Origin: Cryptomeria japonica
Taxonomy: Eukaryota; Streptophyta; Pinopsida; Cupressales; Cupressaceae
DNA length: 64,000 nucleotides
NCBI RefSeq assembly: GCF_030272615.1
Contig: NC_081407.1
Coordinates: forward strand, 379,400,179-379,464,178
Direction of reading: 5' to 3'
Shown piece after piece: positions 12,265 to 24,095 of this stretch (the stretch's first letter is position 1; every line of letters starts with the position of its first letter). The notes under the pieces were generated by a model that did no database searches, was not told where the DNA came from, and worked only from the letters and a program-made list of their open reading frames with translations. The translations under genes were made by a program, and so were the position numbers.

Positions 12265-12400
12265 TCGAGAGATATCCTAATAATAATAATAACTTTACAA
12301 AACTAAAAAATCTCTTCAAACCCTTATATTGCAAATATTTTTTAACAATGAAAATTTATGTGGGAATACAATCATTTATATCTTTTTCTACCAATTTTAC

Positions 12401-12532
12401 TTAATGAGAATTCGGGTAAAGGAACTCAACAATTATACTCCATTAATTCTCTAACAAAATAAATTTAATGAGAATTCAGGGAAAGAAACTCGACAATTAT
12501 ACTCTATGAATTCTCTGACAAAACAAATTTAC
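12401..12532 (+). repeat. 64-bp tandem duplication
   Basis: TTAATGAGAATTC begins at 12401 and again at 12465. The two units share ACAATTATACTC and AATTCTCT at matching positions with several substitutions. Local tandem duplication, no function inferred. Confidence 0.8.
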
Positions 12533-13276
12533 CGATTACATAAATAAACATTGTAATACATATACTTTTAAGGGAAAAAATATGGAAAATTATGAGCTAG
12601 GACAATGGAAATAACTGTTTAGATTACATAAATCTGTGCTAATATAAAATGGAGTCCATCACAGCTCGGCAATCTTAACTTCCTCTAAAAGAGGACTCAT
12701 CTGTTTGATAACTATGAAGAAATTTAGAAATGCTAAACATCAATGAAGGAAACATATACACAAAAAACAATATACAATAGAGGGAGGGAGGATATAAACC
12801 ATGAAGATGCGTGGGTGGTGATCAATGTCTAGTGTTGCAGCAACTCGACTCCTTTGATGAATTCATTCAAAATACAATGTAGGAAATTGTGGACAAGTCA
12901 ACAGATATTGAGATTAAACCCAACAAACCTGCGTAGAAAGCAACATAAAAGAAATGAAGTAGACCTGCACAGAAAGAAAAACGTGAGGGAAATGCCAATG
13001 GTAACTGATCTTTGACCAAAATGCATACTATATAGCTTCATTGTATATAATTCGTAACATTGGCACCAAAGGATTCTTGAAAATGGTTGTCATGCAGAGT
13101 TCTTGAAATGATTGTTGTTGTTAGCTTATTAATGATAATATAATAATACTATTATTATATGATATATTTTTACCCGTTCTTTACCTATATTCCTCTATTT
13201 ACAATATATTCCCCACTTCTTGTTTGTTCACTATTGTTTTTTTATTTTATACTTTATTAATTTCATTAATAACTCT

Positions 13277-13351
13277 CAGGAATATGAAGCAATTCTCTTT
13301 TCTTACACCGTTACTGGTGATGACCCCTATATGATGCCATTGTAGGTTACG
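13277..13351 (+). repeat. 75-bp direct repeat, copy 2
   Basis: Partner of 12190-12264. The flanks of the two copies do not match beyond weak AT similarity, so this is a small dispersed unit and not an obvious LTR pair. Confidence 0.8.
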
Positions 13352-13501
13352 CCTCTCTGCATAATTTATAAAAAATACAAAAATTTAATGAAAATGATTG
13401 AAAATAATAAAAATCTTACCTTTCAATCTATTTTTTAGCAATTTTTGGCCAAAAAACTGGATATCGGATACAATCAGATATCAGATTTTTATAAAATCAT
13501 G

Positions 13502-13533
13502 CAGCCCGTGGGTTAAAAATGACTCACGGGCTG
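13502..13533. repeat. Short GC-rich hairpin
   Basis: CAGCCCGTGGGT and ACTCACGGGCTG form 12-bp arms with one mismatch around an 8-base loop, in very AT-rich surroundings. Flanking text repeats variants of CGGATATCNGAT on both sides (13460-13620 and 13850-13885), so it may be the core of a decayed inverted-repeat element. Confidence 0.7.
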
Positions 13534-13640
13534 TCACTGTCAAAATATATTGTCTTAGAAAATCGGATATTCGATAAAATCAAATATCCAATTTTATCAG
13601 ATATCCAATTTTTATACTTCAATTATTTTAAAATAACATT

Positions 13641-13820
13641 ATATTATCTAGTATAATAATATATTATATATTATAATAATATATTATATATAATATAATA
13701 ATATATTATATAATATATTATTATATTATATTATATATTATATATTATTATATTATATTATATATTATATATTATATGATATGTAATATATAATATTATA
13801 TTATATATTATATAATATAT
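13641..13820. repeat. TA-rich self-complementary tract
   Basis: About 180 bases made almost only of A and T in ATATTATATAATATATTA patterns. It can fold into many alternative hairpins. Typical simple sequence. Confidence 0.85.
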
Positions 13821-14003
13821 TTTTTAATTTAAAATTACAAATAAAAATCGGATATCCGATATTATCAGATATTCAATTTGCCTAGGTAATTAACATGCCA
13901 AGGTGTACTGACACCCAGGCCAAGCAAAAAGTCAATACAGATTTTTGCATTTTTAGGCGAGTGGAGAAGGCTATTTTTTTCACATCGCCACTTTTTGGCC
14001 CCC

Positions 14004-16738
14004 CATGATCTTGCACATACCCATAAACCTAGCTCTTTTTCTGAATTTCGTCCGATTGCCTTGTGTACTACTTTATATAAAAATTTTACTAAGGCAATTT
14101 TAGTTAGGCTTTCTAGGCTCCTTCCTCAGATAGTTTCCATGGAGCAGGGTGGCTTTGTGCCTGGTAGGGAGACATTTGAAGGTGCGATTGTAGCTCATGA
14201 AATTCTGCACTCCATATCGCAACAAAAGGTTTTGGCCATGATCCTTAAACTAAGCATTCTTAAGGTTTATGATCGTGTCAATTGGCAATCCCTTGTTGCT
14301 GTCTTGAATCATCTGGGATTTTTGCGTTATTTTGTTAAATGGGTGTTTTCATGCATATCTTCTGCTCGTTTCTTAGTATTGATTAATGGTTCTCCATCGG
14401 GGTTATTTTTTTCCTCCCGAGGAATTAGGCAAGGGGATCCCCTCTCCCCTTTTTTGTTTATTCTTTTGGCAGAGGCGTTAAGTAGGGCCATTTCTAATGC
14501 TATGACATCTGGTTTATGGTCAGGTCTCAAAATTGATGGCCTTCCTTCTTCACAATCCCATTATTTGTTTGCTGATGATACACTTCTGTTTGGGGCTACC
14601 TCTTTGAGGGAAGCTAGAGTTATAAAGAAAATTAATTCTGATTATGTTGCATTTTCTGGACAGAAGGTTAGTAACCGGAAGTCTAAAGTTTTCTTTGTGA
14701 ATGTCTCTCCTCTAGTTAAAGATAGACTAGTCCTCTTTTGGGCTTTTCAAGTAGGGACTTTTCCTTGCAAGTATTTAGGCATTCCTTTCTTTCTGGGCTT
14801 TGAAAAGACCTCCTTTTGGGATAAAGTTGTGCATGCGGTCACTTCCACAAAATCCTCCTGGAATCACAAGTGGCTTACGATGGCTGGTAAGATCCTTCTA
14901 ATTAAATCAGTTCTGAGTGCCATCCCTACATACTTGTTGTCTATTATGCAGGCTCCCCCTAAAGTTGTTAAGGACATTAAGATTTCCCTTAGGTCCTTTC
15001 TTTCGAATGATAATGTGGGAGGTAGAAAGAAAATTCCTCTTCTTGCATGGGACAAAATTTGTCATCCTAAAGAACTGGGTGGTGCGGGTATTCGTGATCT
15101 GGTTGCTCAGAATATGGCTCTGGGGGTGAAACTTGTATGGAAGTTATATGTAGACCCCTTAAGTAAATGGGCTTCCATCATGCTTGCTAAGTATTTAAGG
15201 GGAGCATCTAGAGAAAGGATTTTTACTGCTACATCTCTTCCAAAGGGTTCTGCATTTTGGAACATTTTGGTTTCTTACAGGATGGTTATTTTACCACAAC
15301 TATCTTGGGTTGTTCATAATGGGAAGAAGGCCCGGTTTTGGGATGAAGTCTGGAATGAGTATCCTACTCTTTCAGCTATCTGAGATTGGTCCCCTTTTCC
15401 TAGTATTTTATCGGATTGTTGGGGGGCTTTTGTTGCAGATTATTTTGATATTGTTTCTACAGGTCCATATTTAGTAGCTAAATAGAAGAATATTCCTCCC
15501 TTGCCTATTGCTAACGACCTTAGACTTTCTTTTATGGAAGAACTTTAGAAAATACCTCTTGTCTTTCAAGATAAGGAGGATTCCTTCGTTTGGACTAAGA
15601 GTGCCTCAGGTGTGTATTCAGTAAAAGATGGTTATAATTCTTTGTCTAAGGCTTCTTCAACCTCCCTCTTATGGCACACTAAACTATTTTGGCATTCGGC
15701 TTGTCTTCCTAAGGCGGGGTCTTTTGCTTGGTTGGCAATCCAGGATAAAGTTCTCACTGGGATGCGATTGGACAGGCTTGAGATTACAACAGTATTCCCT
15801 TGTGTTTTTTGTGGATATTGTATGGAATCCATGGACCATATTTTTCTTCTTTGTCCTTTCACTCGTGAGTGTTGGTATTGGATTTTTGGCATGCTTGGTT
15901 GGTCTTTTGCTCTTTGTCCCAATCTATTTTCGCACTTCATGGCCTAGCCCTTGTTGTTCTCCTCTTCATTTTATTCATCTCTTTGGGTTGTGGCTCCATC
16001 ACTGGTGATCTAGAATCTCTAGCTTGAAAGGAATTCTAGGATCTTTAAACATAAATTAGTTACTCTTGTTGATGTGATTGGCAAAATTCAATCCTCCATT
16101 TGTGAGGTGGTGCTTTCTTACATCCATAAAAATTTAGATCACCTCAAGTCTTTTTCTCATTGGGATAATTAGGTCACTTGGAAATGGGGTTCTCTTCGTC
16201 TAATGCCTTCTCCTAGGGCTATATCATCTGGTCTATCTTCTCTTGTTAAATGTAAGATGGCCAAATGGAGCCCCCCCCCAAGTTAACTTTCAAGCTAAAT
16301 TTGGATGGGACCTCTAAGGGAAATTTGGGAAGGTCTGGTATTGGAGTGGTCATTTTTTATCATTCTTCTAAGATCATCAAAGTTGTGGGAAAATATATTG
16401 GTCAAGGTACTAATAATGTAGTCGAGTTTTAGGCTTTATCCTTTGGGCTTGATCTTGCTATCTCTTTGAATATTAAAGACATTATTATTGAAGGTGACTC
16501 AATGTTGGTTTTTCAAGCGGTTGTTGCCAAAAAATGTCTCTCTTGGCATTTACAGTATTTTTTAGATCACATTCTTGTGCAATTGAATTTCTTTTCCACT
16601 TTCTCCATCTCTCATTGTTACAGGGAGTTCAATGTCATTGCGGATTTTTTAGCTAATAAGGCTATTGCTGAGGGTGTTGATTTCTTAGAGGTTATTCCTT
16701 CAGACACACCAACCTCTTGCATTAAGATTCTTTCTTAG
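14004..16738 (+). pseudogene. LINE 1 ORF2 remnant (RT, zf-RVT, RNase H)
   Basis: The RT domain occupies about 14030-14900: RPIALC, a GGFVPGR block, GIRQGDPLSPFLF, and YLFADDTLLF with the catalytic Asp pair at 14571-14576. The thumb and connection run to 15383. A zf-RVT domain (15612-15947) shows the CxxC...HIFLLCP pattern. RNase H (about 16292-16738) has FKLNLDGTSKGNLG, EGDSMLVFQ and the NVIADFLAN end. RT and zf-RVT share one frame with stops at 15381-15383, near 15483 and near 15547. RNase H is in another frame, with a C-run near 16270 as a likely slippage site, and has its own TAG at about 16430. It cannot make a functional protein. Homology to plant L1-type ORF2 is clear. Confidence 0.9.
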
Positions 16739-18178
16739 AAGGATTTTTATTTCAAAGCCTCCCTCATTTTCTATGCTAGATGTGGTTTTCTTCCATAAGT
16801 ATCTGCAGTGGGGGTGTTGTTCTTCTTGACAATATCTTTGTTGTTGATATTTCCAGTTAGAATTTCCTCATGGATCCTGGAGGATGTTGTGGCTTCTCCT
16901 ATTGGGGTGCTATCTTTTTCTTTAGTTTCTAGTGCTGTCTTCTCCCTTCTCCTTGCTGGGTGTGGTTTTTCTTTTGTATATGGCTACAGGGAGGATGTTG
17001 TCTTGCCTTATTGCAACATCTTTGTTGTAGGTAAATCTGGTAGTATCTCCTCACTGAGTATGGAGGGTGATGGGGTAGCTTTGGGATGGCTGGTACCTTT
17101 TCCATTTCTTTTTGTACTCCGAACTTTTTTCACTGATTGGTGTTTGGGGGGTCTTTGTTATGTCTAATTTATGTTCTGATTGGTTGTTTGTTTTCACTTG
17201 TGGATATCTTGTTGGTGGGTTTCTCAAACTCTTTTGATGATGTGTCTTTTTTTTTGTGTGGAATGGTGTCAGGTAATAATATAATCATAAAGTATTCAAT
17301 GTATGTTAGAAATCATATATATTTGTCATAGATGTTTATGTTCGATCTTCTACATTATTTGGTTTACAATCATTATCTTTTGTGGTCTAGGCTTGGTGGC
17401 TATCTGGCAGGGGTTTTGTGTCATGATTAGTTGCATTGGCCCCATCATTCTCTAGTCACCTGACATTGTATTTGTTCATATCTTTGGGGAGTTTCATGTT
17501 TCATGATTGGGGGTGTGGTGCCAGGAGGTTGTGTTTTGTGGCATGAGTATGCTTCATCATTTGTTGGTCATTCCTGCATTTTCTGCTCATTTTCTTTTGA
17601 GCTGCCTTTTCTTGCATTGGAGGGCTAATCATGTTTTGGTTATCTCTTCCTCCTTTATATTCACGGCAGCTTGTAGTCATGGTATCCATTCTTTCTTTGC
17701 ATTTTATTTTTCTAACACAAAATGCTCTGTTTGTTGTGGAGAGTTCTTGTTAAAATTGGTGGTTGGTGGCTATATTTGAGGAACTGGAAATTGCTGTTAG
17801 CATGGTGTTTCAGATGGTTTCTTATCCTACTATTATTTCTTTGGTTGTTGCTTTGGATTACCTTATGGATCGATCTTATTCTTCTTCCTCAGGAGCCCTG
17901 GACTCATGTGTTGTGTAGACAGGATGGTTCAGGGTTGATGGCACTGGTTTTGGTTGGATGGCACTTGTTCTATTTTGAGATGTTCTCTTCTATGCTGGTT
18001 ATGACAGCTTGCTTTATATCTAATGTGGATGGCTATGTGTCTGGGGGGTTTTTTGGGGGTACCTATTGATTTTGTATTGGGTAGATAGGCTTATGTTTTC
18101 TTGAGCAATACTGAAGGGTTTTCTTACTGATTCTTTCCCTTTAGTGCTCTTTGAACCAGACACCTATAAAAAAAAAAC
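14004..18178 (+). mobile_element. LINE 1: 5'-truncated L1-type retrotransposon
   Basis: The element starts inside the reverse transcriptase (first recognisable residues KPSSFSEFRPIAL) and lacks the endonuclease and any upstream ORF. It continues through RT, zf-RVT and RNase H, then a ~1.4-kb T/G-rich 3' region (16740-18165) ending in CCTATAAAAAAAAAA, taken as the poly(A) tail. I could not find a convincing target-site duplication, so the 5' boundary is approximate. Hydrophobic open frames in 16808-18069 come from the T-rich 3' region and are not credible proteins. Confidence 0.88.
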
Positions 18179-18179
18179 T

Positions 18180-18599
18180 TAATATAATTTTAGTGGTTTC
18201 ATCGACTTTATCAAAAAAAAATTAAAAAAAATAAAAAGTATCCACTCAGGTATTTATGATTTTTTGTTTGAAAAGATGACAACCTTATTCAACACTCACA
18301 TTTTTTTATTATTTTTAGATTCTCATATTCATATTTCTATGTAGAATTTTTACAAATGTATCCTTTTTTGTTACATTGTACTGTGAGCAACAATATATAT
18401 TATACTAGCATAGATATCTTTAATACATTTATCTAGAATATGTCAAGATATCACTTTCAAGGACACTTTGAATTTAATATATTTTTTTCCAGATCACCTC
18501 ACTCCCTACCTATAGTTAGTTTATTTACATATATAATTCATTTATTGTATTCTCCTTTTCTTATAATCTTAATGACGCATAATGGATTGTGATTCAAAA
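18180..18599. other. AT-rich spacer
   Basis: Low-complexity A/T-rich sequence following the LINE tail. No gene or repeat structure recognised. Confidence 0.6.
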
Positions 18600-18960
18600 T
18601 ATTTATGATAAAATTGGTTATGTAGTATAATCTTTAAAAAATACTAATATTATACACTATAGAAATTTGATGTCTTTAATCACCTCACGATGATAAATAT
18701 GAATATTGTATCACATTTAACAATGTCAGTGTAATACGAATTCTATTGCATACTTTCTAATTTCATGCAAAAAAAAATTCCAAATCTTTATTTTTCATTT
18801 GATTCCTATAGTACATTAGTATTAGAGTGAGGTTGGAATAGAAGGATAAAAGGAAATTGCGAATGGTTTCGAATATTTATTTGTGAAAGAAGTTCTAAAT
18901 TAAAAGGATAAATATTTTAGCACATTCTTTATTATTTTAAATGCTCATATTTAGCATTAT
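18600..18960 (+). repeat. Dispersed repeat DR2, copy 1
   Basis: It aligns with the reverse complement of 36400-36740 and of 41430-41600. Shared blocks include AAATTTGATGTCTTT with a following TCACATTGATAA-like segment (shared with the 36-kb copy), TTTGATTCNTAG, and AGAAGGATAAAAGGAAATT (shared with both). The three-way match shows a dispersed family. No TIR, LTR or coding sequence seen. Confidence 0.75.
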
Positions 18961-19719
18961 TTTTCAAATGAAATGCCAAATTTTTTTATTATAATTTATT
19001 AAACCTTATTAGGTTATATTTATAGCCTATAACACAATACACATTTGATTTATACTTCTTGTCCTCTTACTTTGTTTTAATGTTTACGCTCTTGTTACTT
19101 ATGAGAACTGTTTTTCCATCATTTCCAATTTGACTTCAAATTAAATTGATTCATAGAATTTTAAAGACATTACTCTAGGTTCTATTATCTAATTACTACA
19201 ACCACTATCAAGATATCAAACAATTCATTTGTATTTTTTTGCAAAGTTACAATAAATAAATATAAAACCATGATCTTCATTTTTGTTTTCTCTTGAAAAA
19301 TTATACTTTCCTTATCCTCATTATATATCTTTTTCCTATATTTATAACCTTATTATTCATATGTTTTAATAATGGCATTGGATGATTCATTTATTATACC
19401 TTTGATCTACTTCAAGTTGTGTATATTTGTTACTTCTGACTAATTTATGGTAGACTTGTGGTTGTTCCTTCATTCTTCATTATGATTATTCAAGATCATA
19501 TATATTGTAAGTCATCTTGATTTTATATCTTATTAAAATATTGTAGATAACGCTTGATAAAATTCTTCTCCATTTTATTTGTCTTTGATTGGTACTTGTG
19601 ATTGCTACAAAATTGCTAGTTTGATCAAATCAATTCCTACATATTCCTATGAGATAAAAGAATGAAAAAGACCTAATAAAATAAGAATAACTAAAATATA
19701 AATTTCATAGACAAACACT
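18961..19719. other. AT-rich spacer
   Basis: About 760 bases of AT-rich sequence with no supportable ORF, repeat or RNA gene. Confidence 0.6.
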
Positions 19720-19723
19720 ACAT

Positions 19724-20944
19724 GGGTGGGTACAATAACTTGGGTCCCAATTCCGCAGAAGTCTGTGAGCAAAAAAGTTTGCCGCTAGAAACGAGTGCCT
19801 ATTTTTAAGAAATAGACACTCGTTTAACTTCGGATCCCTGACCCATAAAAATAAAACGGGTGCACTTTTTGAAAAACGGGTGACCGTTTAGGATCGGACT
19901 ACCGTAGAGAAATGGGTGCACAATTTTTAGAAACGACCACATGTTTCTAAAAATTGGTACACATTTCTACTCATTTTTAAAAATGGGCACACGTTTCTTA
20001 AAGTGCTATAAATTTCAAAATGGGTGCCCATTTATTGAATTTCAAATAACAGGCGCCTGTTTCATAAAAGATGGAGCAGGAAACATACCTATGCCTCATT
20101 TTTGGCTTTGGGTTAGGCTTGGTGGGACCAAGCCTATGCTTGGACCTCCAAAAAAATGGCTAAGGCACTGGAATACCAAATTTCTACCTTGTCGTAATTT
20201 TTTGAAGATCTTCCTAATCGTATTTTTTGATGAAACAAAAACCCATTAGAGCTCTCACTGTCCTAATTTAAAAAATGTAAATTTCATAGTGATATGTTTA
20301 GTTTTACTATTTTTTCATTATTTATTAATCAAAAGTGGTACCTAAATGTAAAATAGTGAGGTTTAGTAAAACTTTAATAAATTTTTTGGTTTTAGGTTTT
20401 TTTGAAAATAAATTATATGACATCAATCTACATACAATTCTTTTGAAGATTAAAAAAAAAACATTAAAAAATTTGAAATTTTCATCAAATTATGGTGGTC
20501 GTACACCAAATATTTTGAAAATGTACTTTATAGTCAATTAAAAATTAATTTAAAAACATATATTCAGTTAATAAATAAGAAAAAATATTCTCATCAATAT
20601 TTGGTGTCTTAGATATCTTTTCCCAAAAGGATTTGCAAACATTCATTTATTTACGTCAAAATATGGTGGTCGTACACATGTGTGGTATGGTCCTAAAATA
20701 GGCATTTTGCAAAAGTGGTTTTTAAACATTCCTACTAAAAAACAATTTCTAACATGTGGGTATTGAAATAAATTACATATTTGAAAATTAGACTCTGAGA
20801 ACTACATTTTCTATTACTATAGTTTTTTTAGATTTAATCTCTAAGTACCTCAAATTTTGACATCAATCAACAAAAAATTTGAAAAATAGGGAAAACACTT
20901 CCACTTTTTGTCCAAAAGTGGGACTCAACTTCTTGCACCCACCC
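19724..20944 (+). mobile_element. TIR element 'T4', copy 1 (non-autonomous DNA transposon)
   Basis: The 5' end GGGTGGGTACAATAACTTGG and the reverse complement of the 3' end, GGGTGGGTGCAAGAAGTTGA, form ~29-bp TIRs with about five mismatches. ACAT lies on both sides (19720-19723 and 20945-20948), a 4-bp target duplication. A second copy lies at 47182-48250 in the same orientation. The two share the 3' 700 bases well, with two GTCGTACxCA motifs and GGTATGGTCCT. The 5' 500 bases are richer in GGGTGCCCATTT-like inverted segments and more diverged. No transposase is present. Duplications of 4 bp occur in Sola and Ginger among others, so I do not assign a superfamily. Confidence 0.85.
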
Positions 20945-20948
20945 ACAT

Positions 20949-22655
20949 AACAAATACTTTGAAAAAATACTAATGAACAAATTCCCAAACCTTTGAAAGC
21001 ATCCTCACTACTCACTTTATAATTTTATAATATAAACATCATAATAAAGAAATAGAATCTTCTTGAATACTTCTAAAAGATCAATATCCTCTAATACATC
21101 CTAAATGGTTTCACATATAATAGGTAACCATTTAATAACACATCCCATGGAATACTTCACATATGCACTCTACAAGAGAGTTGAATATAGATTGAAACCA
21201 ATCCAACCATTAAATATTTTCTTTCTTCTATAGAGTCAAAGATCAAACAAAAGTATTAATTGATATTATCTAAAACATGCATCTCAAAATCATGAGAGCA
21301 TAAAATTATTTACCACAACATTTACTTTTTCATTGTAATTTTTTTAATATTAAATATTTTTTGAAATGTACAAGAAACAGATAAAATTTCTTAGTAATAT
21401 TACGATACGAGTTTACAAGTGAACCAAAATAATAATTTGACATGGATAAACAAATATCCTAAGATACGTGAAAAAAAAAACTCTCATGCAAGGCTTACAA
21501 TGACCTTTTTGTTAACATTGTCCTACTTGTGAACATCACAAAGGTGTCAATCAATGAAATACATAATCACATCCTTCCATTAAACCACATGAATCTCTAC
21601 AATGCTCTAGTGTTCCATTAAGGTACCTACAATAATGTATCCAAGGTTACCAACATTTCAAGTAAGAACTCCTCCCATTTTCTAACATGCCTCCTATATA
21701 AAAAAAAAAGGAACAAACCAAGTTAACGATGTACCAATTTAAAGAACAAAATACTCAATTTAAATTTTACAATTAAAGGCTCCAAGCTAATGTTAAAAAA
21801 ATCCATATGATAAGAAATAGAAATAACAATTTATAATACATGATCTACTAATCTAAGGTATAAAAACATCAATAAAAATCATAACAGCAAGATATACAAC
21901 CCATATATTATAATCACATTCTCCTTGTATAAAATATATCAATGAAGCACATACATATAAGGTCTTTTTTAAACACGAAATTTAATCTATTTAAAACACA
22001 AGAGATTTATAAGCTATATGAAGAAATATAATATAGAAATGTAGGTAAATTAAAATAAAATAACTTCTAACTAATATAGCATTATGGTTGTTACCATCAC
22101 TATTGAAATTTCTCTTAGGTCACTAAGATTATAGGTTACGTTCATAGTGAGTTATTGAAATCATATTTTGGATCATTACTGTTATTATTGTCACCAAATT
22201 TTATGACATCATTCAATCACTAAGAGTTTGGACCATTGGGCTAATGGGTATCAAAATAAGGTGCTAATGCTGGAGACAAACCCCCTATTTGTCATATTTA
22301 TCTAAAAATTATTTTTAAATTTAAAAAATTATATATTATTGGAATACCACATATTATATATAATTAAAATAAATATATACTATTATATTATTTTATTACT
22401 ATGTTTTGTGTGTTGTCCTGATATGCTTAATGCTCCATTCTTAATGTAAAATAAGTTAGGGTTCTTTCAAAATATCACTTATCTAATAAAAAAACATAAT
22501 TTAAGCTAGAAAAGACTAGGTTCAAGATTGATGAATACTTATATATTATAAGAGAATATTGAAATATTTTTAAAAAGTAACAGATAAATAATTCAAATAA
22601 ATTTATATTAATATTGTAATCTTATCTAATATATTTCATAACATAAGAGGTAGAT
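20949..22655. other. AT-rich intergenic region
   Basis: About 1.7 kb of AT-rich sequence. I see no gene, RNA or ordered repeat here. Confidence 0.6.
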
Positions 22656-22672
22656 AAGATTGAGGCATGCTT

Positions 22673-22863
22673 AAGCTCGAATGGGTAGGTGAGTCAGCTT
22701 GGGATGTGGGTTTTCTCCCCATAGGTCTTGGGTTCAACTCCCTCCCAAGTTTAAGATTGGTGACTGCTTGTGGGTTGTTGGTCCTACCCCCAGAGACCAG
22801 TCTCACATCAAATCACCTTGTTTGTTGGGCTGGGTTGCAAGGATACCCTCAGTGTCTTAAAAA
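22673..22863 (+). mobile_element. tRNA-derived SINE with target duplication
   Basis: A 191-bp insert flanked by AAGATTGAGGCATGCTT (22656-22672) and AAGGTTGAGGTATGCTT (22864-22880), a 17-bp target duplication with two differences. The head looks like a tRNA promoter region: an A-box-like GTAGGTGAGTCAG near 22685 and a good B box GGTTCAACTCC at 22731-22741. The 3' end has a short A-run preceded by GTGTCTT. The body contains TTGTTGGGCTGGG. Spacing and size fit a plant SINE. It is transcribed by RNA polymerase III in intact families. The family name is not recognised. Confidence 0.88.
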
Positions 22864-22919
22864 AAGGTTGAGGTATGCTTATAAATTAGAAGAGCACATG
22901 GAAATGTGCTTGAAATAAA

Positions 22920-23599
22920 TTTATTAGATAGAAAAGTGAATATAAAGAACATTTGGTAATAAAGATGATTTTTATTCAATTAAGTGGGGAAGGGTCACCA
23001 CCCCTAACTATTCCAAATCAAAAACCATAAAAAATGGCTTGGAGATTAAGCCAACAAAAGCATAGAATTAGCAAGATTATAACTAGTACATACAAAGAGT
23101 ACTAAAATTAAGTCTCAGAGATAAAAAAAATTAAGAACAATAATTAAAAAAATAGAGTAACATAGGAAATATTAGGATACTAGGAGATGTAGTCCTAGTC
23201 TTCCACCATATGACCCAATGCATTCTCCAAGGTAGAGGAAGTTGTAATCTTCTTCTCTTTATTCTCGTCTTCACCTCTATTCTTTGGCATATTTTTCTTT
23301 TTCTTCCTTTCAATTTTTCTTCCCACAATATCATGCCAATAACAAACTTCCACATCAAATTGTTGTTAATTCTAACAAGTTTTTCAATGGCTTTCTCAAG
23401 CACGTGTTACAGAATATAGAAATTTGCTAAATGATATTATAAGATTTATGGTGGACACAACCAATTTGCTTGAAGAGTAGATGGGTCTTTATATTTCTTC
23501 ACCTTGTAGTGTTTACTCATAAGGGTGTGGCTATAGAGGTTGTTGATAGGGGAAAGGAATTTTAAATGTTTATCAAGATCAACTAGTCAAGTCCTATAG
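22920..23599. other. AT-rich spacer
   Basis: No supportable gene. A basic 90-codon minus-strand frame at 23131-23403 is Lys/Arg-rich low-complexity sequence without a recognisable domain. Confidence 0.55.
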
Positions 23600-24095
23600 A
23601 TAATATCTATACTTTTCATATAAGATTTGAATATATAAAATTGTATCAAAACCTTGTGAAGATTTGGTAAATAACATTCAAGCTTTAGAACAAATTTAAT
23701 TATTGAACTATATTTTGAATGTTGAATGATTAATACTAATTTATTTACTTCACATAAAAATATTTATATTTAAATATAGGTGGTAATTAATATCATGGTG
23801 GGTGGAGTTTACATTGATTTTTTTGACTTTGAATTTTTTATCTACCCAAAACATGCTATTTTCAAAATGAAAAATGAAAACTTTGTAATTACATGATGTT
23901 ACCTTATAAAAGAGTTTATGTAACTTCGAAACCCACATCTTATTTAATGGGGTTCAAGATTTTTCTATATGAACATCAAGACAAGCATCCATAAAGGCCA
24001 ATTACCTACTCCATTGACTTTTGATTTGACTGTATGGTCTACAAATATATTTGGCTACATTTTTATGTAAGATCAAGGAGATAAAGATAAGTGAT
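23600..24095 (+). repeat. Dispersed repeat DR1, copy 2
   Basis: Inverted partner of 1-495. The copies retain long matching blocks such as CAAATATATTTGGCTACATTTTT and AAACCCACATCTTATTTAATG across nearly 500 bases. The right end overlaps the first unit of the ~145-bp array. The left end fades near 23600. Confidence 0.85.

Larger units (their letters stand above)
10991..13994. other. AT-rich intergenic region
   Basis: Three kilobases of A/T-rich sequence without a supportable gene. It holds a 64-bp tandem duplication (12401-12532), a 75-bp direct repeat pair (12190-12264 and 13277-13351), a GC-rich hairpin (13502-13533) and a TA-rich self-complementary tract (about 13641-13820). These are listed separately where clear. 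Confidence 0.6.

Noticed and set aside
12190-13351. 75-bp repeat pair as LTRs of a small element
   Set aside because: Too short, no TG...CA ends, no target duplication, and no primer site or coding sequence between them.
16808-18069. Hydrophobic frames resembling membrane proteins
   Set aside because: They lie in the T-rich 3' region of LINE 1, and composition alone explains the Leu/Phe/Val content.
22681-22760. A functional tRNA gene
   Set aside because: Only the promoter boxes are tRNA-like. No cloverleaf or anticodon arm could be drawn, and the target duplication shows a SINE.
23131-23403. Basic 90-codon minus-strand protein
   Set aside because: Low-complexity Lys/Arg-rich reading with no homology recognised and no splice or promoter context.
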